DNA of 64,000 bases from Jaapia argillacea MUCL 33604 (taxonomy: Eukaryota > Basidiomycota > Agaricomycetes > Jaapiales > Jaapiaceae), in NCBI GenBank assembly GCA_000697665.1, contig KL197732.1, forward strand, positions 404,445 to 468,444, read 5' to 3'. Within the stretch, counting starts at the first letter, position 1; every line of letters begins with the position of its first letter. The notes under the pieces were generated by a model. The model made no database searches. It had not been told where the DNA came from and worked only from the letters and a program-made list of their open reading frames with translations. Both the position numbers and the translations under genes were made by a program. Positions 34,381 to 44,744 of this stretch are shown one piece after another.

Positions 34381-37150
34381 GAGGACGGGGTGGGCGTGAA
34401 GTAAAAATTAGAACGAAAGCGACGGCTCGATGAGCGCGTCGGGTTCGAATGAGGTGTAGGTAGTGGAAATTAATAAGAAATAACCAATCACGGACGCTCT
34501 TGCCGCGATCGTGATGGTTCGAAGGACAGGGAGAGGGAGGTGGAGTGGAGGGTTGTGGGCTGGATCAGATGTTGCGAACGGGCGGGTGGGTGACAAGGCT
34601 GCCTTGCAGCATGTTGGAATCATCAAGGGGGGGTGGGATAGGGTCGCGGGATTGGTAGAAAGACCTGAAAGCGAAAATAAGCGAATTAGTCAATATAATA
34701 TTTAGAATTGACTTTTTCACTGACTTGTGGCCCGTATCAATGTACTCTAACCCCATTTACCCCTCGCTACATCCCTATGATGAACGGATTTCGTTTTGGA
34801 CAAGAGTGAACACGCTTGAGGCGAAGAGGGGTGGAATGGGGTGGCTGGGCGTGAAGTCGAGAATCCAAACGAAACTGACACTTCCCTAAGAGAGTCGGTT
34901 CGTATGAGTCATAGGTGGTGATAGAAAGAGAAGAGAACCAGTCACAATCGCGATTATGCTGATTGCGACAGTCATAGGTGAGAGGGAGGGAGGAGGGGGA
35001 CTTCGGTGAATCAAGACAAACCCAGCGAATGGGTAGGCCGGTAGTGGGGCGGCACTCTGTGGTCCTGGAGTGGCAGATGGAGGTGGAGGTGGGGCTGTTG
35101 AGCTAGTAGAGAGACCTAAAATACAAAAAAGCGATTAAATCGAAAATAAACGAAGAATTGATTGGCTTTGATTACCTTGAGGTAGCAGACTCGTCCTTCA
35201 ACTCTCCTAACAACCCATTACTTCGTTATGTTGAACGCAGTCCGTTGAATTCGAGGGCGAGAGGGTGAGAGGCGAGATCGGAGGGGAGGGTTCGACGTTC
35301 ACGAAGTCGAGTATAGGAACAAAACCAATGGCTCAGAGAGCGCGTCGGTTCGTGGGAGGTGTGGATGGTTGAATATAAGATGAGAAAACCAATCACGAAC
35401 GCTGCAGGAGCGTTCGTGATGGCCATGAAGAGAGGGAGGGGGGTGAGATGGATATAGCGTCCGGCTAGCTCGTGGGCTGGGAATGGGTAAGCTGGTATTG
35501 GGGCAGCAACCGGTGGTGCTGGAGTGTTAGATGGAGGTGGTGGTGAGGTTGCTGAGCTAGTAGAAAGACCTAAAAAGCGAAAAGAAGGACATGAGTCAAA
35601 AAGTATCAAAGAATCAATTTATTTGACTCACCGGGAGCCCGTAACCTCAGCCTTCTAGTCTTCTACCCATACGCTACTTCCGTACGTTGAACGCCCTTCG
35701 TTAACAACGAGGGCGAGGGGAGTTGAGACAAGATCGGAGGGGAGGGGCTGATGGCCACGAAGTCGATAATAGGAGCGAAACCGACGGCTCAAAGGAGCGC
35801 ATCGGCTTCGTACAAGGTGTGGGTAGTTGAAATTAAGATGAAAAAACCAATCACGAACGCTCTTGCAGCGTTCGTGATGGTTTCGATGAAAGGGAGAGGG
35901 AGGTGTGGATTTGGATGTGTTGGGACTGACCCAGCAATGCGAGTGCTTCGCTGGGGTTCGCTGACAGTCCTCCGAGCGTGGATGGTGGTAGACGACCGCC
36001 TGCGAGGCTGGCGCTGTCATATCATTGGGGAAGGGGAGGGTGTGGTCGAAGTCAGATGCAGGGGTGGGCGAGACTCGGCTGGCGCTCTGGCGGTGTTGTT
36101 TGAGATCCCAAGAGTGATATAAAATTGAAAAGAAACTAGCCAGGCCACCGTGCAGGCAGCCTGACTTGATCCTGAGGGAGGGAGGTGGAGTGGTTGGCAG
36201 GGGTAGCTTGTGGGTGGCTTCAGGTGTTTCGAACGGCATGATGGGTGACGGAGCTGCCTCGCAGTGTGGTGGATTGAACAGGGGAAGTGGGGATGAGGTG
36301 GTGTGTTGGTAGAGAGGCCTGAAAGTGAAAAAAGCGAATTAGTGAATATAATATTTGAAATCGAAAATTTTACTCACCCGGGACCGTGTACTTGTCCTGT
36401 GACTCCTTTTGACCCTTCCCTAAATCCTAATAGTGAACATGCATCGATTTGGATGAATGCGAGGAGGTTTGAGGCGAGGAGGGGTGAAATTGGGTGGTGG
36501 GGTGCAGAGTCGAAAATGCAAGTGAAACCGGCACCCTTAGTGAGGGCGCAGGTTCGCATGAGTGGTGTGGGGTCGTAAACAGTAGTAGATAACCCATGGC
36601 AATCGCTACAAGAGCAATCGCGGGGGTGGTAAGGCAGGCGAGGGAGAGAGGTAGTTCGTGCGAGCGAGGTATTCAGCTGCGAGCGTGTCGATACGTTTAA
36701 CAAAGGGCGTGACGGAGAGGGAGTTTCGGTGAGCGCAGCTTTCGTGTTCGGGTGTGGAAAGGAGGGTGGCGATGTAGAGATCGGAGAAGCCTTCACAATT
36801 GGCGCGGAGCGTCAGGTCGCGATCCACCTTGTCGAGAGCGCCAACGGATTTGATGGCGTTGACAGTTTGGACCATGTAGTCGAGTTTGTAGAGGTGCCAC
36901 TATAACCACGCCGAGTCAGATATGACCGCCTTCAAGAGTAAGAGTAAGAATGCGCGAATGATACCTTGTCGACCTTAGTGATATCGAGCAACCTATTAAC
37001 GCCCCACTTCTTCTCAAACATCGCATACGCCAACACGAACAGCCTCAGATCAGTCGGGTTCCTCAACTCATACTCCAACCTCTCATCCCTTCTCTCCCTC
37101 AGATTAACCCTCGTTCCGTCGCCTAAATATCCATTTGTGTTTGGGTGAGA
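34380..37150 (-). CDS. Unknown gene family with repeated membrane-segment exon modules (likely decayed)
   Basis: On the minus strand the right end reads as two ordinary exons: RDERLEYELRNPTDLRLFVL..FEKKWGVNRLLDITKVDK (about 36,965-37,115), then, after a short intron, HLYKLDYMVQTVNAIKSVGA, ..TLRANCEGFSDLYIATLLST, LAAEYLAR and a hydrophobic stretch near 36,600. Leftward, a module recurs: a splice acceptor followed by GLSTSSATSPPPP-like residues, a hydrophobic segment (MAITNAPAAFVIGFLILYST), an EP-containing turn, an SGF.CIF-like stretch, and a donor. Acceptors lie near 34,664, 35,118, 35,570, 36,318 and 37,373, and donors near 35,175, 35,629, 36,377 and 37,433. Frames are broken in several modules. 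I do not recognise the family. Confidence 0.45.
35380..35425. repeat. Perfect inverted repeat inside a module
   Basis: Arms ATCACGAACGCT and AGCGTTCGTGAT surround a 5-base loop. A near-identical hairpin lies at about 35,848-35,880 with a different loop, and weaker versions at about 34,487-34,517 and 36,596-36,630. All fall at the start of the hydrophobic segment. Confidence 0.75.
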
Positions 37151-37375
37151 GTCCGAGTCGGATGGACGGCGATATGGGTGAGGGCGCGAGGGGTATGGAT
37201 CGGTTTGGTTGTGACGATAGAGGGGTCGGCGAGTTAGAGGACTAATTCGAGCTGGGTGGGTGGGTGGATGGTTTTTGGTAGTTCGAACTAGCGGGCGGGT
37301 AGCAGGGGTGCTTCATGGCGAGCCAGAGTGGTCAGGGAGGGTGTGCTTGAGGTGGTTGGGTTGGTAGAAAGACCT

Positions 37376-38030
37376 GAAAGCGAAAAAAGAAGGGAATTAG
37401 CGAATATAAGAGTTAGAATCGATTTTTTTACTTACCTGGTATAATACTCCTCTTGAAACCCCCCTTTACCCTTGATTACATCGCTCCGATGAATAGATCT
37501 CGTATTGAACGAGAGCGAGGAAGTTGAAGAGCGTGTGGAGGTGGAGTCGGGTCAGGCATGCAAAGTCGAAAATACAGATGAATCCGGAATCTTCGATGAG
37601 GAAGCCAGTTCGCGACGCTTCGTGTGGGGTGTCTGTGGTCGTTTAGAGCTGAAAATAACCTGTCCCGATGGCACTTAGGGCGCTCGCGACAGAGGGTAGG
37701 TCGGAGTGGGTCGGAATGGATGGAGGCCAATTTTGAGTTGGTGGAGTGGGCGAAACTTGTGCGTTGACGCGATAGTGTCGTTTGGAGTTATTGATGTCAT
37801 ATGGGACTGAAAAGAGACAACTCAGGTTGCCATGGGGGCTGCCTGAGTGGATCTTGGGAGAGGGGAGGAGTGGATGGATGTTGGGTTGATTTGGCAGCTC
37901 AACTCGTAAAAACGAGAGGTGGGGGGGTATCCTGACGCTCAGGAAGGATGAGGGAAGGCAGGTGTGGGTGGATGGAGGGGCTGCAAAGACCCAAAACAAG
38001 CCAAAATTCTTCGATGAGGGACGCAACTAC
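37376..38030 (-). repeat. Further copy of the membrane-segment module
   Basis: Repeats the module at about 35,650-36,240: a segment reading KIHSGSPHGNLSCLFSVPYD aligns with a similar stretch there, followed by a hydrophobic SALSAIGTGYFQL stretch. Together with the 34.4-36.6 kb units this gives at least five related copies. Confidence 0.5.
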
Positions 38031-38284
38031 ATTCGATGACGGAAAAGGGGGGAGAGGGGAAGGCAGAGTAATCACAGGGTAACCAGAGATACCGAGGTTT
38101 GAGTGGATCGATGGTTGACCAGAGAGCAAGATTAAACCAGCAGACTGACGGAGGGGACATTCTTGGTTGTGGGTGGCGAGAGGGACTCAACAGGGACTTG
38201 GAGAAATTTTCGTTTGCGTTTCCTGTTCGGGTGTCTCGTCGATAGAGCAGCCAAATATTGGTTAAGGTGTTTGCTTGAGTAGTG

Positions 38285-38356
38285 TCCACATAGTGTAGTG
38301 GAAAATATCGTTTCAGTAATCAGGACACGGTTGTGTGTTCGAACCATATGTGTGAA
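38285..38356 (+). other. tRNA-like sequence, possible SINE head or tRNA relic
   Basis: About 72 nt with an A-box-like TAGTGTAGTGG and a B-box-like GTTCGAACC at tRNA spacing. The 7-nt 5' stem TCCACAT pairs at six of seven positions with the 3' end, counting one G-U pair. The T arm (GTGTG, loop TTCGAAC, CATAT) forms with G-U pairs. The anticodon arm is poor and lacks the invariant T before the anticodon, so it is unlikely to be a working tRNA. Confidence 0.5.
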
Positions 38357-38559
38357 CATTTTTGATGAATTGGAATGTTGACTTGCATTTCGTTGGTTCA
38401 ATTCCACTGATCAACACTCAAGTAACTAATCCATTAATCACCCTTGATCACCATCTGGCAATCTTTCCGATACATCCTCTGGTATACTGGCACTCTGGCG
38501 GCTCTGGCACACTGGCGGCCAGCACTCCAGGGCTGTCAGTGCATCAGAGATTTGTGAGA

Positions 38560-40594
38560 ATGCTGATGCGTTGTCTCGTTGGGAGGATTCCTGTTAGCGC
38601 AGACGAACCTCTCGATATATAGAAGCAGTCAAAACTCACCTCTTGAAGTGCCATCCTGATTCGCCCCAACACCACTCATCCTCCTTCATAAACCGCTCTT
38701 CAGCCTGACCAAGACATTCGACCGACCTCAATCTCGATTAACGTCAATTGCCATATGCTTCAACCCTCGCCATACCGATTGATTTAGGGTGATCAAGTTG
38801 AGTGATAGTGGGCGAGATGTGGCTGGAGGCAAGAATTATGTATCGTCTTGAAGGACGAGGGTGCAGTCCTGATCTTGCAGGTACTGATGAATGTTCGACA
38901 CAAGGCCGAACCCAGAGCGGTTCCCATCCAAACACGACCCTAATCATTTCGAACCAACACATCTCTCTCATCCCATATCCCGATGTCCACCGCATCATTT
39001 CGGTTTCCCCAGAAACATTATTACTCTTGCGCGATCGAGACCGATTGTCGCCTTGATTTAGGGAGCTATTCGACATCAAGTCTTGAAGGAAAGAGTTCAG
39101 ATGAGATGCGACGGTGGGGGACGAGATGTTGACCGACTTCGGATTTTGGTGTCGAATCGGGGATCAAGGGTGTGAGGTGTTGTCGATGATCGGATCGGGG
39201 ATACCATCAAACGTGTTTGTAGGTACGGGGCATTCGATACCGATATTGGGTGAGCCCGGCGACGTCGCGGCGTTGTCTCCTTCAGTTGGGAGGACTCCTA
39301 TCAGCGCATACGAACCTCTCGACAGTCTAAGAGGCATAGGGCCTATCGGGGCTTACCTGTGAAATGCCATCCTTATTCGCCCCAACACCACTCTCCCTCT
39401 CCTTCATTAAACCCTCTTCAGCCTGGCCAAGACATTCGACCAACCTCAATGTCGATTGACGTCACATGTCACATTCTTCAAACCTCGCCATACGGATTTG
39501 CATGAGGTGATCAATGTGTGTGATGGTGGAGAACTTAGGCGGGACATGGCTGGAAACAAGGATTTTGTGTCATTGTGAAGAACAAGGGTGAAGTCCTGAT
39601 GTCGGAGGTATGGTCGACAGGCGAAAGTGAAATTCTGGGCTTCAGCGAAACACCTGCGGCCACCGCCAAGAGCCGGAACAAGAGAAGTTGCAGCGAGGAT
39701 GAGGAGTGGACCGTTTATCGATTATGTCGTTGTCCACAACGCGTGGTTACAGTGGTGAACCTGGCAGTTTGGGCTTGTATGCCGAGATCCATTCGTAAAT
39801 TATCAAAGCCTCTGGTGAGTCGGGTGACCGTACGCGGAGTGTGTAGAAAGTTACCGCGTGGAAAAGGGTTTGATATTCGTACGGTTGCACCTGGAGTGTC
39901 GACGCTACCAATTGGATGAACCATTCGACCATCGTTACAAGAAAGAAGGGACTGGGAGGTCCGGACGTACAAAGGGCGCTCAAAATCCTTCTCGTCCTCG
40001 AAAACTACTCGTAACCGAGTGGGACGGGTGCATCCAACCGCCCATCACTTCCTGTCCCTCTTGCTTGTGACTTTCGGCCAGGATTCGAGTCCGAAATCAG
40101 ATTAGCGAACCCGGTAGAGGGACGCCAGTATCTGGGCATTCGTGTTTGATTCAATTGAGAGAAAACGGGGCAGGATGGAGTATTGGATGCGATATTTTCA
40201 TGAATTTGCCTGAGCTTTATCTGGGTTTGTTGACTGAGGACGGGATGAAACTTTGGAATGGATGAGCGGCAAATATGGCTCCCCAGAAACCAGTCGCCAT
40301 CTCCTCCAGAGACGACGAGAAAGAGCATTGGCTCAGTCGGAGACATGGAGAAACGTGCGGTGTGAGTTGCAACCCCAATAGTGCTGCTGCGATCTGAGGA
40401 AAGACAAACCGGGAGAAGTGTTCAGTATAAATGAGAACGACGATGGGACTAGGGATGCGAGCCGTACAGTCGACTTGTGAAGCCGTAACGCCGAGATGCC
40501 GCCAATGTGACAAGGGGAGAGACACACGCTGGCACTCATCGTTGTTATCGATCCCCCACTCATCCCTCGGAGCTCTGACCAGCACCAGCATACC
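38560..40594 (-). pseudogene. SIN3-derived debris, duplicated block upstream of the 40.6-kb GTPase
   Basis: Two tandem copies of the same debris: 38,560-39,100 and 39,115-40,000. They carry repeated short blocks (for example CGGCGTTGTCTCCTTCAG) and end in a stretch with PAH1-like remains (about 39,720-39,960). The right half matches 31,000-32,520. No intact gene. 40,200-40,594 is the duplicated GTPase 5' flank. Confidence 0.55.
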
Positions 40595-43500
40595 ATGGAC
40601 GACCAAACCCTTCGACTCAGGCAGAACTATCGCCGATTCCGCGTTCTGGTGATGGGCAAGGCGAATGCTGGGAAAACTACGATTCTACAGAAAGTCTGCA
40701 ACACGACCGATCAGCCAACGATCTTGAACGCACGAGGACAGAAAGTGAGTGGCAGATTGGACTTGGCGAGGAGGATCCCTGATCACACATCATCGGCCTG
40801 CCAGATTGGCCTCTCAGTTGTTGTGCCAAGCGAGGAGGTATGTAAGGTGTTAGTTCGATCGTTCAATCTGAGTGACTACCAAGTAACAGCGAGGTGTTCA
40901 CAACATCGAGAATGAAATGATATTTGCAGCCAATCCTCGATATGTCTTTCACGATTCCCGTGGTTTTGAATGTGGATCCGCTGAGGAATTCAAGATCGTA
41001 CAAGATTTCATTGAGCAGCGAGGGAGGGCGAGAAACTTGCGAGAACAGTTGCACGCTATTTGGTGTGCCATCAATCTTCCACCTAATGTCCTGGTATTGA
41101 TTAACTAGGTGTAAAGGTATTGTCTCCCGGCTGACAATGCCAGCCGTCTCTTGACTGGAGCAGAGGCAAGGTTTTTCCAGGAGTGTGATCCTGGGGCAGG
41201 TTTGTATCATTTGTTTTTGAGGAAAAATATATATGAACACCTTGCAGTTCCAGTGATTGCAATATACACAAAATTTGAGGACTTTGTGCTACAGACTCAG
41301 GAGTTCCTTATGAGTAGGGGATTGGATGAAGAGGATGCCTTTGAACAGGCATCTGTAACTGCATCTGATCATTTCTCCGAGGAATATGCAAGTATATTTG
41401 ATAGAATGAATTTTCCACCTTCCAGAGATGTAAAACTTCAAAGAATGTATGGTTTATTGTTCTATATGTTTTGTTATTGATTCCTGTTTATTTAGATATG
41501 AATGAGCCAGATACAAAATGCAATGAATTACTGGAGAAAACTGCAGATGCACTTGGGGATGATACATTAAGAAAGCTGTTTGTGTGCATCCAGCAGAATC
41601 AACTGGATTTATGTGCAAAATGGGGAGTGAAAAGGTAAGGCCCTTGAGTATTATTGGTCTTAACTGATGGAAGACACAGAGCTTGTGAGCTGGTACACAA
41701 ATGTTGTAGGGATCAAGAAAAATTAGATATGGAGGCATGGGTTGGAACAGTATTGCTTTGGTATCCATGGGATGTGAGTCATTTGTAAACTTTGGACCCA
41801 GTCCCTTATGCACTCATGTTCTCTGCTCTATGGGTTTCATTGATAGGTGGTGAGTGCTTTGTGCACATTCACCCCAGTCTTTTAGCCAGCTTATATTCTC
41901 TGCTTTCTGGCTTCCATCCACAGGATGTGAGTAGATTCTCCATTTTGGCCCCAGTCTCTTAGTCAGCTCATGTTCTCTGCTCCATGGATTCCATCCACAG
42001 GATGTGAGTATTTTGTCAACTTTGGGCCAGTCTCCCAGCTAGCTCATATTCTCTGCTCCCCGGATTTCATTGATAGTTTGTGAGTGCTTTGTCTATTGTG
42101 GCCCCAGTCTCTTACCTAGCTCATGTTCTCTGCTTTTTGGCTTCCACAGCTAGTGAGTGCATTATTCACTTTGAACCCAGTTTTTCAGCTAGCTTATGCT
42201 CTCTGCTCCCTGGCTTCTAGCCACAGCCTGTGAGTGCTTTGTTTACTTTGGTCCCAGTCTCTTACCCAGCTCATGCTCTCTGCTCCCTGGATTCTATCCA
42301 CAGAATGTAAGCACCATGTCCACTTTGGCCCCATTTTCTCAGCCCTCATATTCTCTGTTCTCTGGCTTCCATACATAGCCAGTGAGTGGATTGTCTACTT
42401 TGGCCCCAGTCTCTCAGCCAGCTCATGCTCTCTGCTTCATGGCTTCCATCCACAGCCAGTGAGTGCTTTGTGCACTTTGATCCCAGTTTCTTAGTCAGCT
42501 CATGTTCTCTGCCCCCTTGCTTCCATCCATAGCAAGTGGGTGCTTTGTCCACTTTAGCCCCAATCTCTCAGCCAGCTCATGTTCTCTGCTCCCTGGCTTC
42601 TATCCACAGGAAGTGAGTGGTTTGCCACTTGGGCCTCAATCTCTCAGCCAGCTCATGTTCTCTGCTCTGTGGGTTTCATCAATAGTCTGTGAGCATTTTG
42701 TCCACTTTTGTCCCAGTTTCTCAGCCAGCTCATGCTCTCTGCTCCCTGGTTTTATTGATAGTTTGTGAGTGCTTTGTCCACCTTGACCCCAGTCTCTCAG
42801 CCAGTTCATGTTCTCTGCTCTCTGGGTTTCATCCACAGGAAGTGAGTGCTTTTTCACTTTGGCCCCAGTCTCTCAGCCAGCTCATGTTCTCTGCTTCCTG
42901 CCTTTCATCCACAGCTGGTGAGTTCTTTGTCTAGCTTGGCTCCAGTCTCTCAGCCTGCTCATGTTCTCTGCTCCCTGGATTATATCCCCAGGAAGTGAGT
43001 GCTTTGTTGACTTTGGCCCCAGTCTCTCAGCCAGCTCATTTCATTTGCTCTCTGGATTCCATCTATAGGATGTGAGTACTTTGTCCACTTTGGCTTCAGT
43101 CTCTTAGTACCTGAACTTTTCTCTCACAATCATATCAGTTTGTATGTACCACCATTCTTCCCATTGATCTCTCCACTCAACCCCCATCCGGTGCCCCATT
43201 CATCTGACCAGAATGTAAGTTACTGCCATAGTTCTCTTTCCAGTATATATATACTGATATGACTTGCTTTCATATATATAGAGATGCTATCTACCTTTTC
43301 TAAACAATTTTTGTACCTGGCTTCGTGCTCAGGTATGCTCTGGTATCACTTACTTTCTAACCTAATAGCTCCATCTTTTAGACTGCTGAACTCTCAATTT
43401 ACCAACAAGCAATATATGCTATTTCTTGTATGTAGTGACTGTATGGTTTTATGCATATTTAACCTTCTTCTAGCCAGTGCCATGATTGCAAAGCCTTCCT

Positions 43501-43756
43501 TTCTTTCTCATGGCCAAATAGCCTGGGATGTACGGTTTCAGGAAGCACAGCATGATGTCAAGGTATTAGCAATTCTAGCCAAGCTTTTGGATGCCATAAA
43601 AAGGATAGAGATGGATCCCCACTTGTTTTGGGCTGATGAAGAAGGCTGTCAGAGAGTCTTGCATGCTCTCATCACTGATCATAGGCTTGGTATGTATTTA
43701 ACTTAACTTCTCTGGTTTATCACTTTTTGAACTAGTTTCTAGCACTTGAGAATTGA
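40595..43756 (+). CDS. Subfamily-2 P-loop GTPase with an array of single-codon microexons
   Basis: Predicted GTP-binding protein, role unknown. Exon 1 40,595-40,744 (G1 GKANAGKTT); exon 2 40,805-40,837; exon 3 40,890-41,062 (G3 FHDSRGFE); exon 4 41,117-41,199 (YCLPADNASRLLTGAEARFF); exon 5 41,248-41,451 (G4-like YTKFED); exon 6 41,496-41,634; exon 7 41,680-41,773 (ending VGTVLLWYPWD). Then come 18 three-base exons (41,847-43,214), and exons 43,282-43,332, 43,382-43,427, 43,474-43,689 (WDVRFQEAQHDVKVLAILAK) and 43,743-43,756 (stop). Every ordinary intron is 44-67 nt, GT-AG, and keeps one frame from ATG to stop. No break is needed. From 41,117 onward the gene is almost free of CpG, unlike its 5' part. 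Exon chain inferred by eye; not tested by RNA. Confidence 0.75.
41774..43214 (+). repeat. Tandem array of related introns separated by 3-nt exons
   Basis: Seventeen consecutive units of 70-74 nt, each with a GTGAGT-type donor (variants GTAAGC, GTGGGT, GTGAGC), a conserved core near CAGTCTCTCAGCCAGCTCA with a branch-like CTCAT, a pyrimidine-rich CTCTGCTCCCTGG stretch, and a CACAG or ATAG acceptor. Between each acceptor and the next donor lie exactly three bases. An eighteenth intron (43,072-43,211, 140 nt) starts like a repeat unit and then diverges. The triplets vary widely (V, D, D, F, L, P, N, P, P, Q, E, S, F, E, L, E, D, N), while splice sites on either side stay fixed. All are phase 0 and none is a stop. 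Confidence 0.9.
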
Positions 43757-43983
43757 TTAACTCTTCAATTCTGAAATCCCACCTTGTACCTGTATCTACA
43801 ATTTTGAATCTTGCTACATTTGAAATTTGGATAACTGTTGAGTTTGTTTCTTACTAAGTAGATTCAGCAATGAGACTACCTGCTCACACTGTTCAGCTAT
43901 TCTCACTCAATAGTAATGGGTGGTGGACATTGCATATGGTACTCTATTAATGTGCTAGTAGACATCAGCTGACATGTGTCTGC
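43757..43983. other. Intergenic, AT-rich
   Basis: About 230 bp between the GTPase stop and the first LTR fragment. No gene seen. Confidence 0.4.
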
Positions 43984-44345
43984 TGTTAAAGTTGTTACTT
44001 CAACAAAGTACCTGAGGTCAAGACTTGTACTTCTCTGTTGGTACTTAGATTGCAACACAGAGTGAGGCAGTATGAGGATGATAAGAGAGAGGAAACCTGA
44101 GAGAGACCAAGTCAGACTTTGTGGGAATGTAGGTAGTAACTTGTATTGACAAAGTGAACAAGATGGGGAGTATTAGTGAATACAGGCAGGTCCTTATACC
44201 AGATAGAAGCACAGTCCGTAGTTAGATGCCAAGTCAACAAGTAATCACACAGTCCATAGTCCGTAGTCCATAGTAATGATGAGTAAAGGAAGAGTCAAAG
44301 TGAGTCAAAGGAAATAGGAGTTCATCGTCCACAGAACCTAGAAGC
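43984..44345 (-). mobile_element. LTR fossil, family X, reverse orientation
   Basis: Begins TGTTAAAG and matches, as reverse complement, the solo LTR at 56,445-56,857 over most of its length. CpG-poor and diverged. Its far end is unclear and could reach about 44,730. No internal coding region is attached. Confidence 0.65.
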
Positions 44346-44744
44346 AATAAGCACTGAGATCCTGCCAGCTAAGTTATACCTCATTCTATGGAATAGAATG
44401 ATAAGAGTATACAAGTAGTAAGAGTAATATCAGAGAGGGTGACTGAGGTGATTAGACTATCTGGTAAAAGCAGGAGTAAGGATAAACAAAGTTAATGTGC
44501 ACTAAAGTCCCAGAGATTGGGGTTTGAAATGAAATATAACTATGGAAATGAGTGAAAACAATCCAACTCCTTACATCAAATATATTCTAGGCCTGTTAGA
44601 GTCATTCCAGACAAGGATTGGCAGTTGCTGGATGACTACTGGACACAGTCTGCTGCTTCCTTACTATTGGATGTCTGCTACTTCATTTCTATTAGATGTC
44701 TGCTGCCCCATGACTATTGAGTATCTGCTGACTTGTTACTATTG
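44346..44744. other. AT-rich LTR-type debris
   Basis: No gene. Short imperfect repeats around ATGTCTGCT occur at 44,660-44,735 just before the next LTR. Confidence 0.35.

Noticed and set aside
38285-38356. Functional tRNA gene
   Set aside because: Weak anticodon stem and missing invariant T33; better as a tRNA-derived repeat or relic.
42194-42934. Overlapping open frames of 60-88 codons on both strands of the intron array, with Leu/Ser/Cys-rich translations
   Set aside because: They arise from the 73-76-bp periodicity of the repeat and run straight through its splice signals. No domain and no independent coding signal.
41774-43214. Array read as a CRISPR or as an ordinary minisatellite
   Set aside because: The window is clearly eukaryotic, the spacers are 3 nt, and splice signals with a fixed codon gap explain the structure better than a plain minisatellite does.
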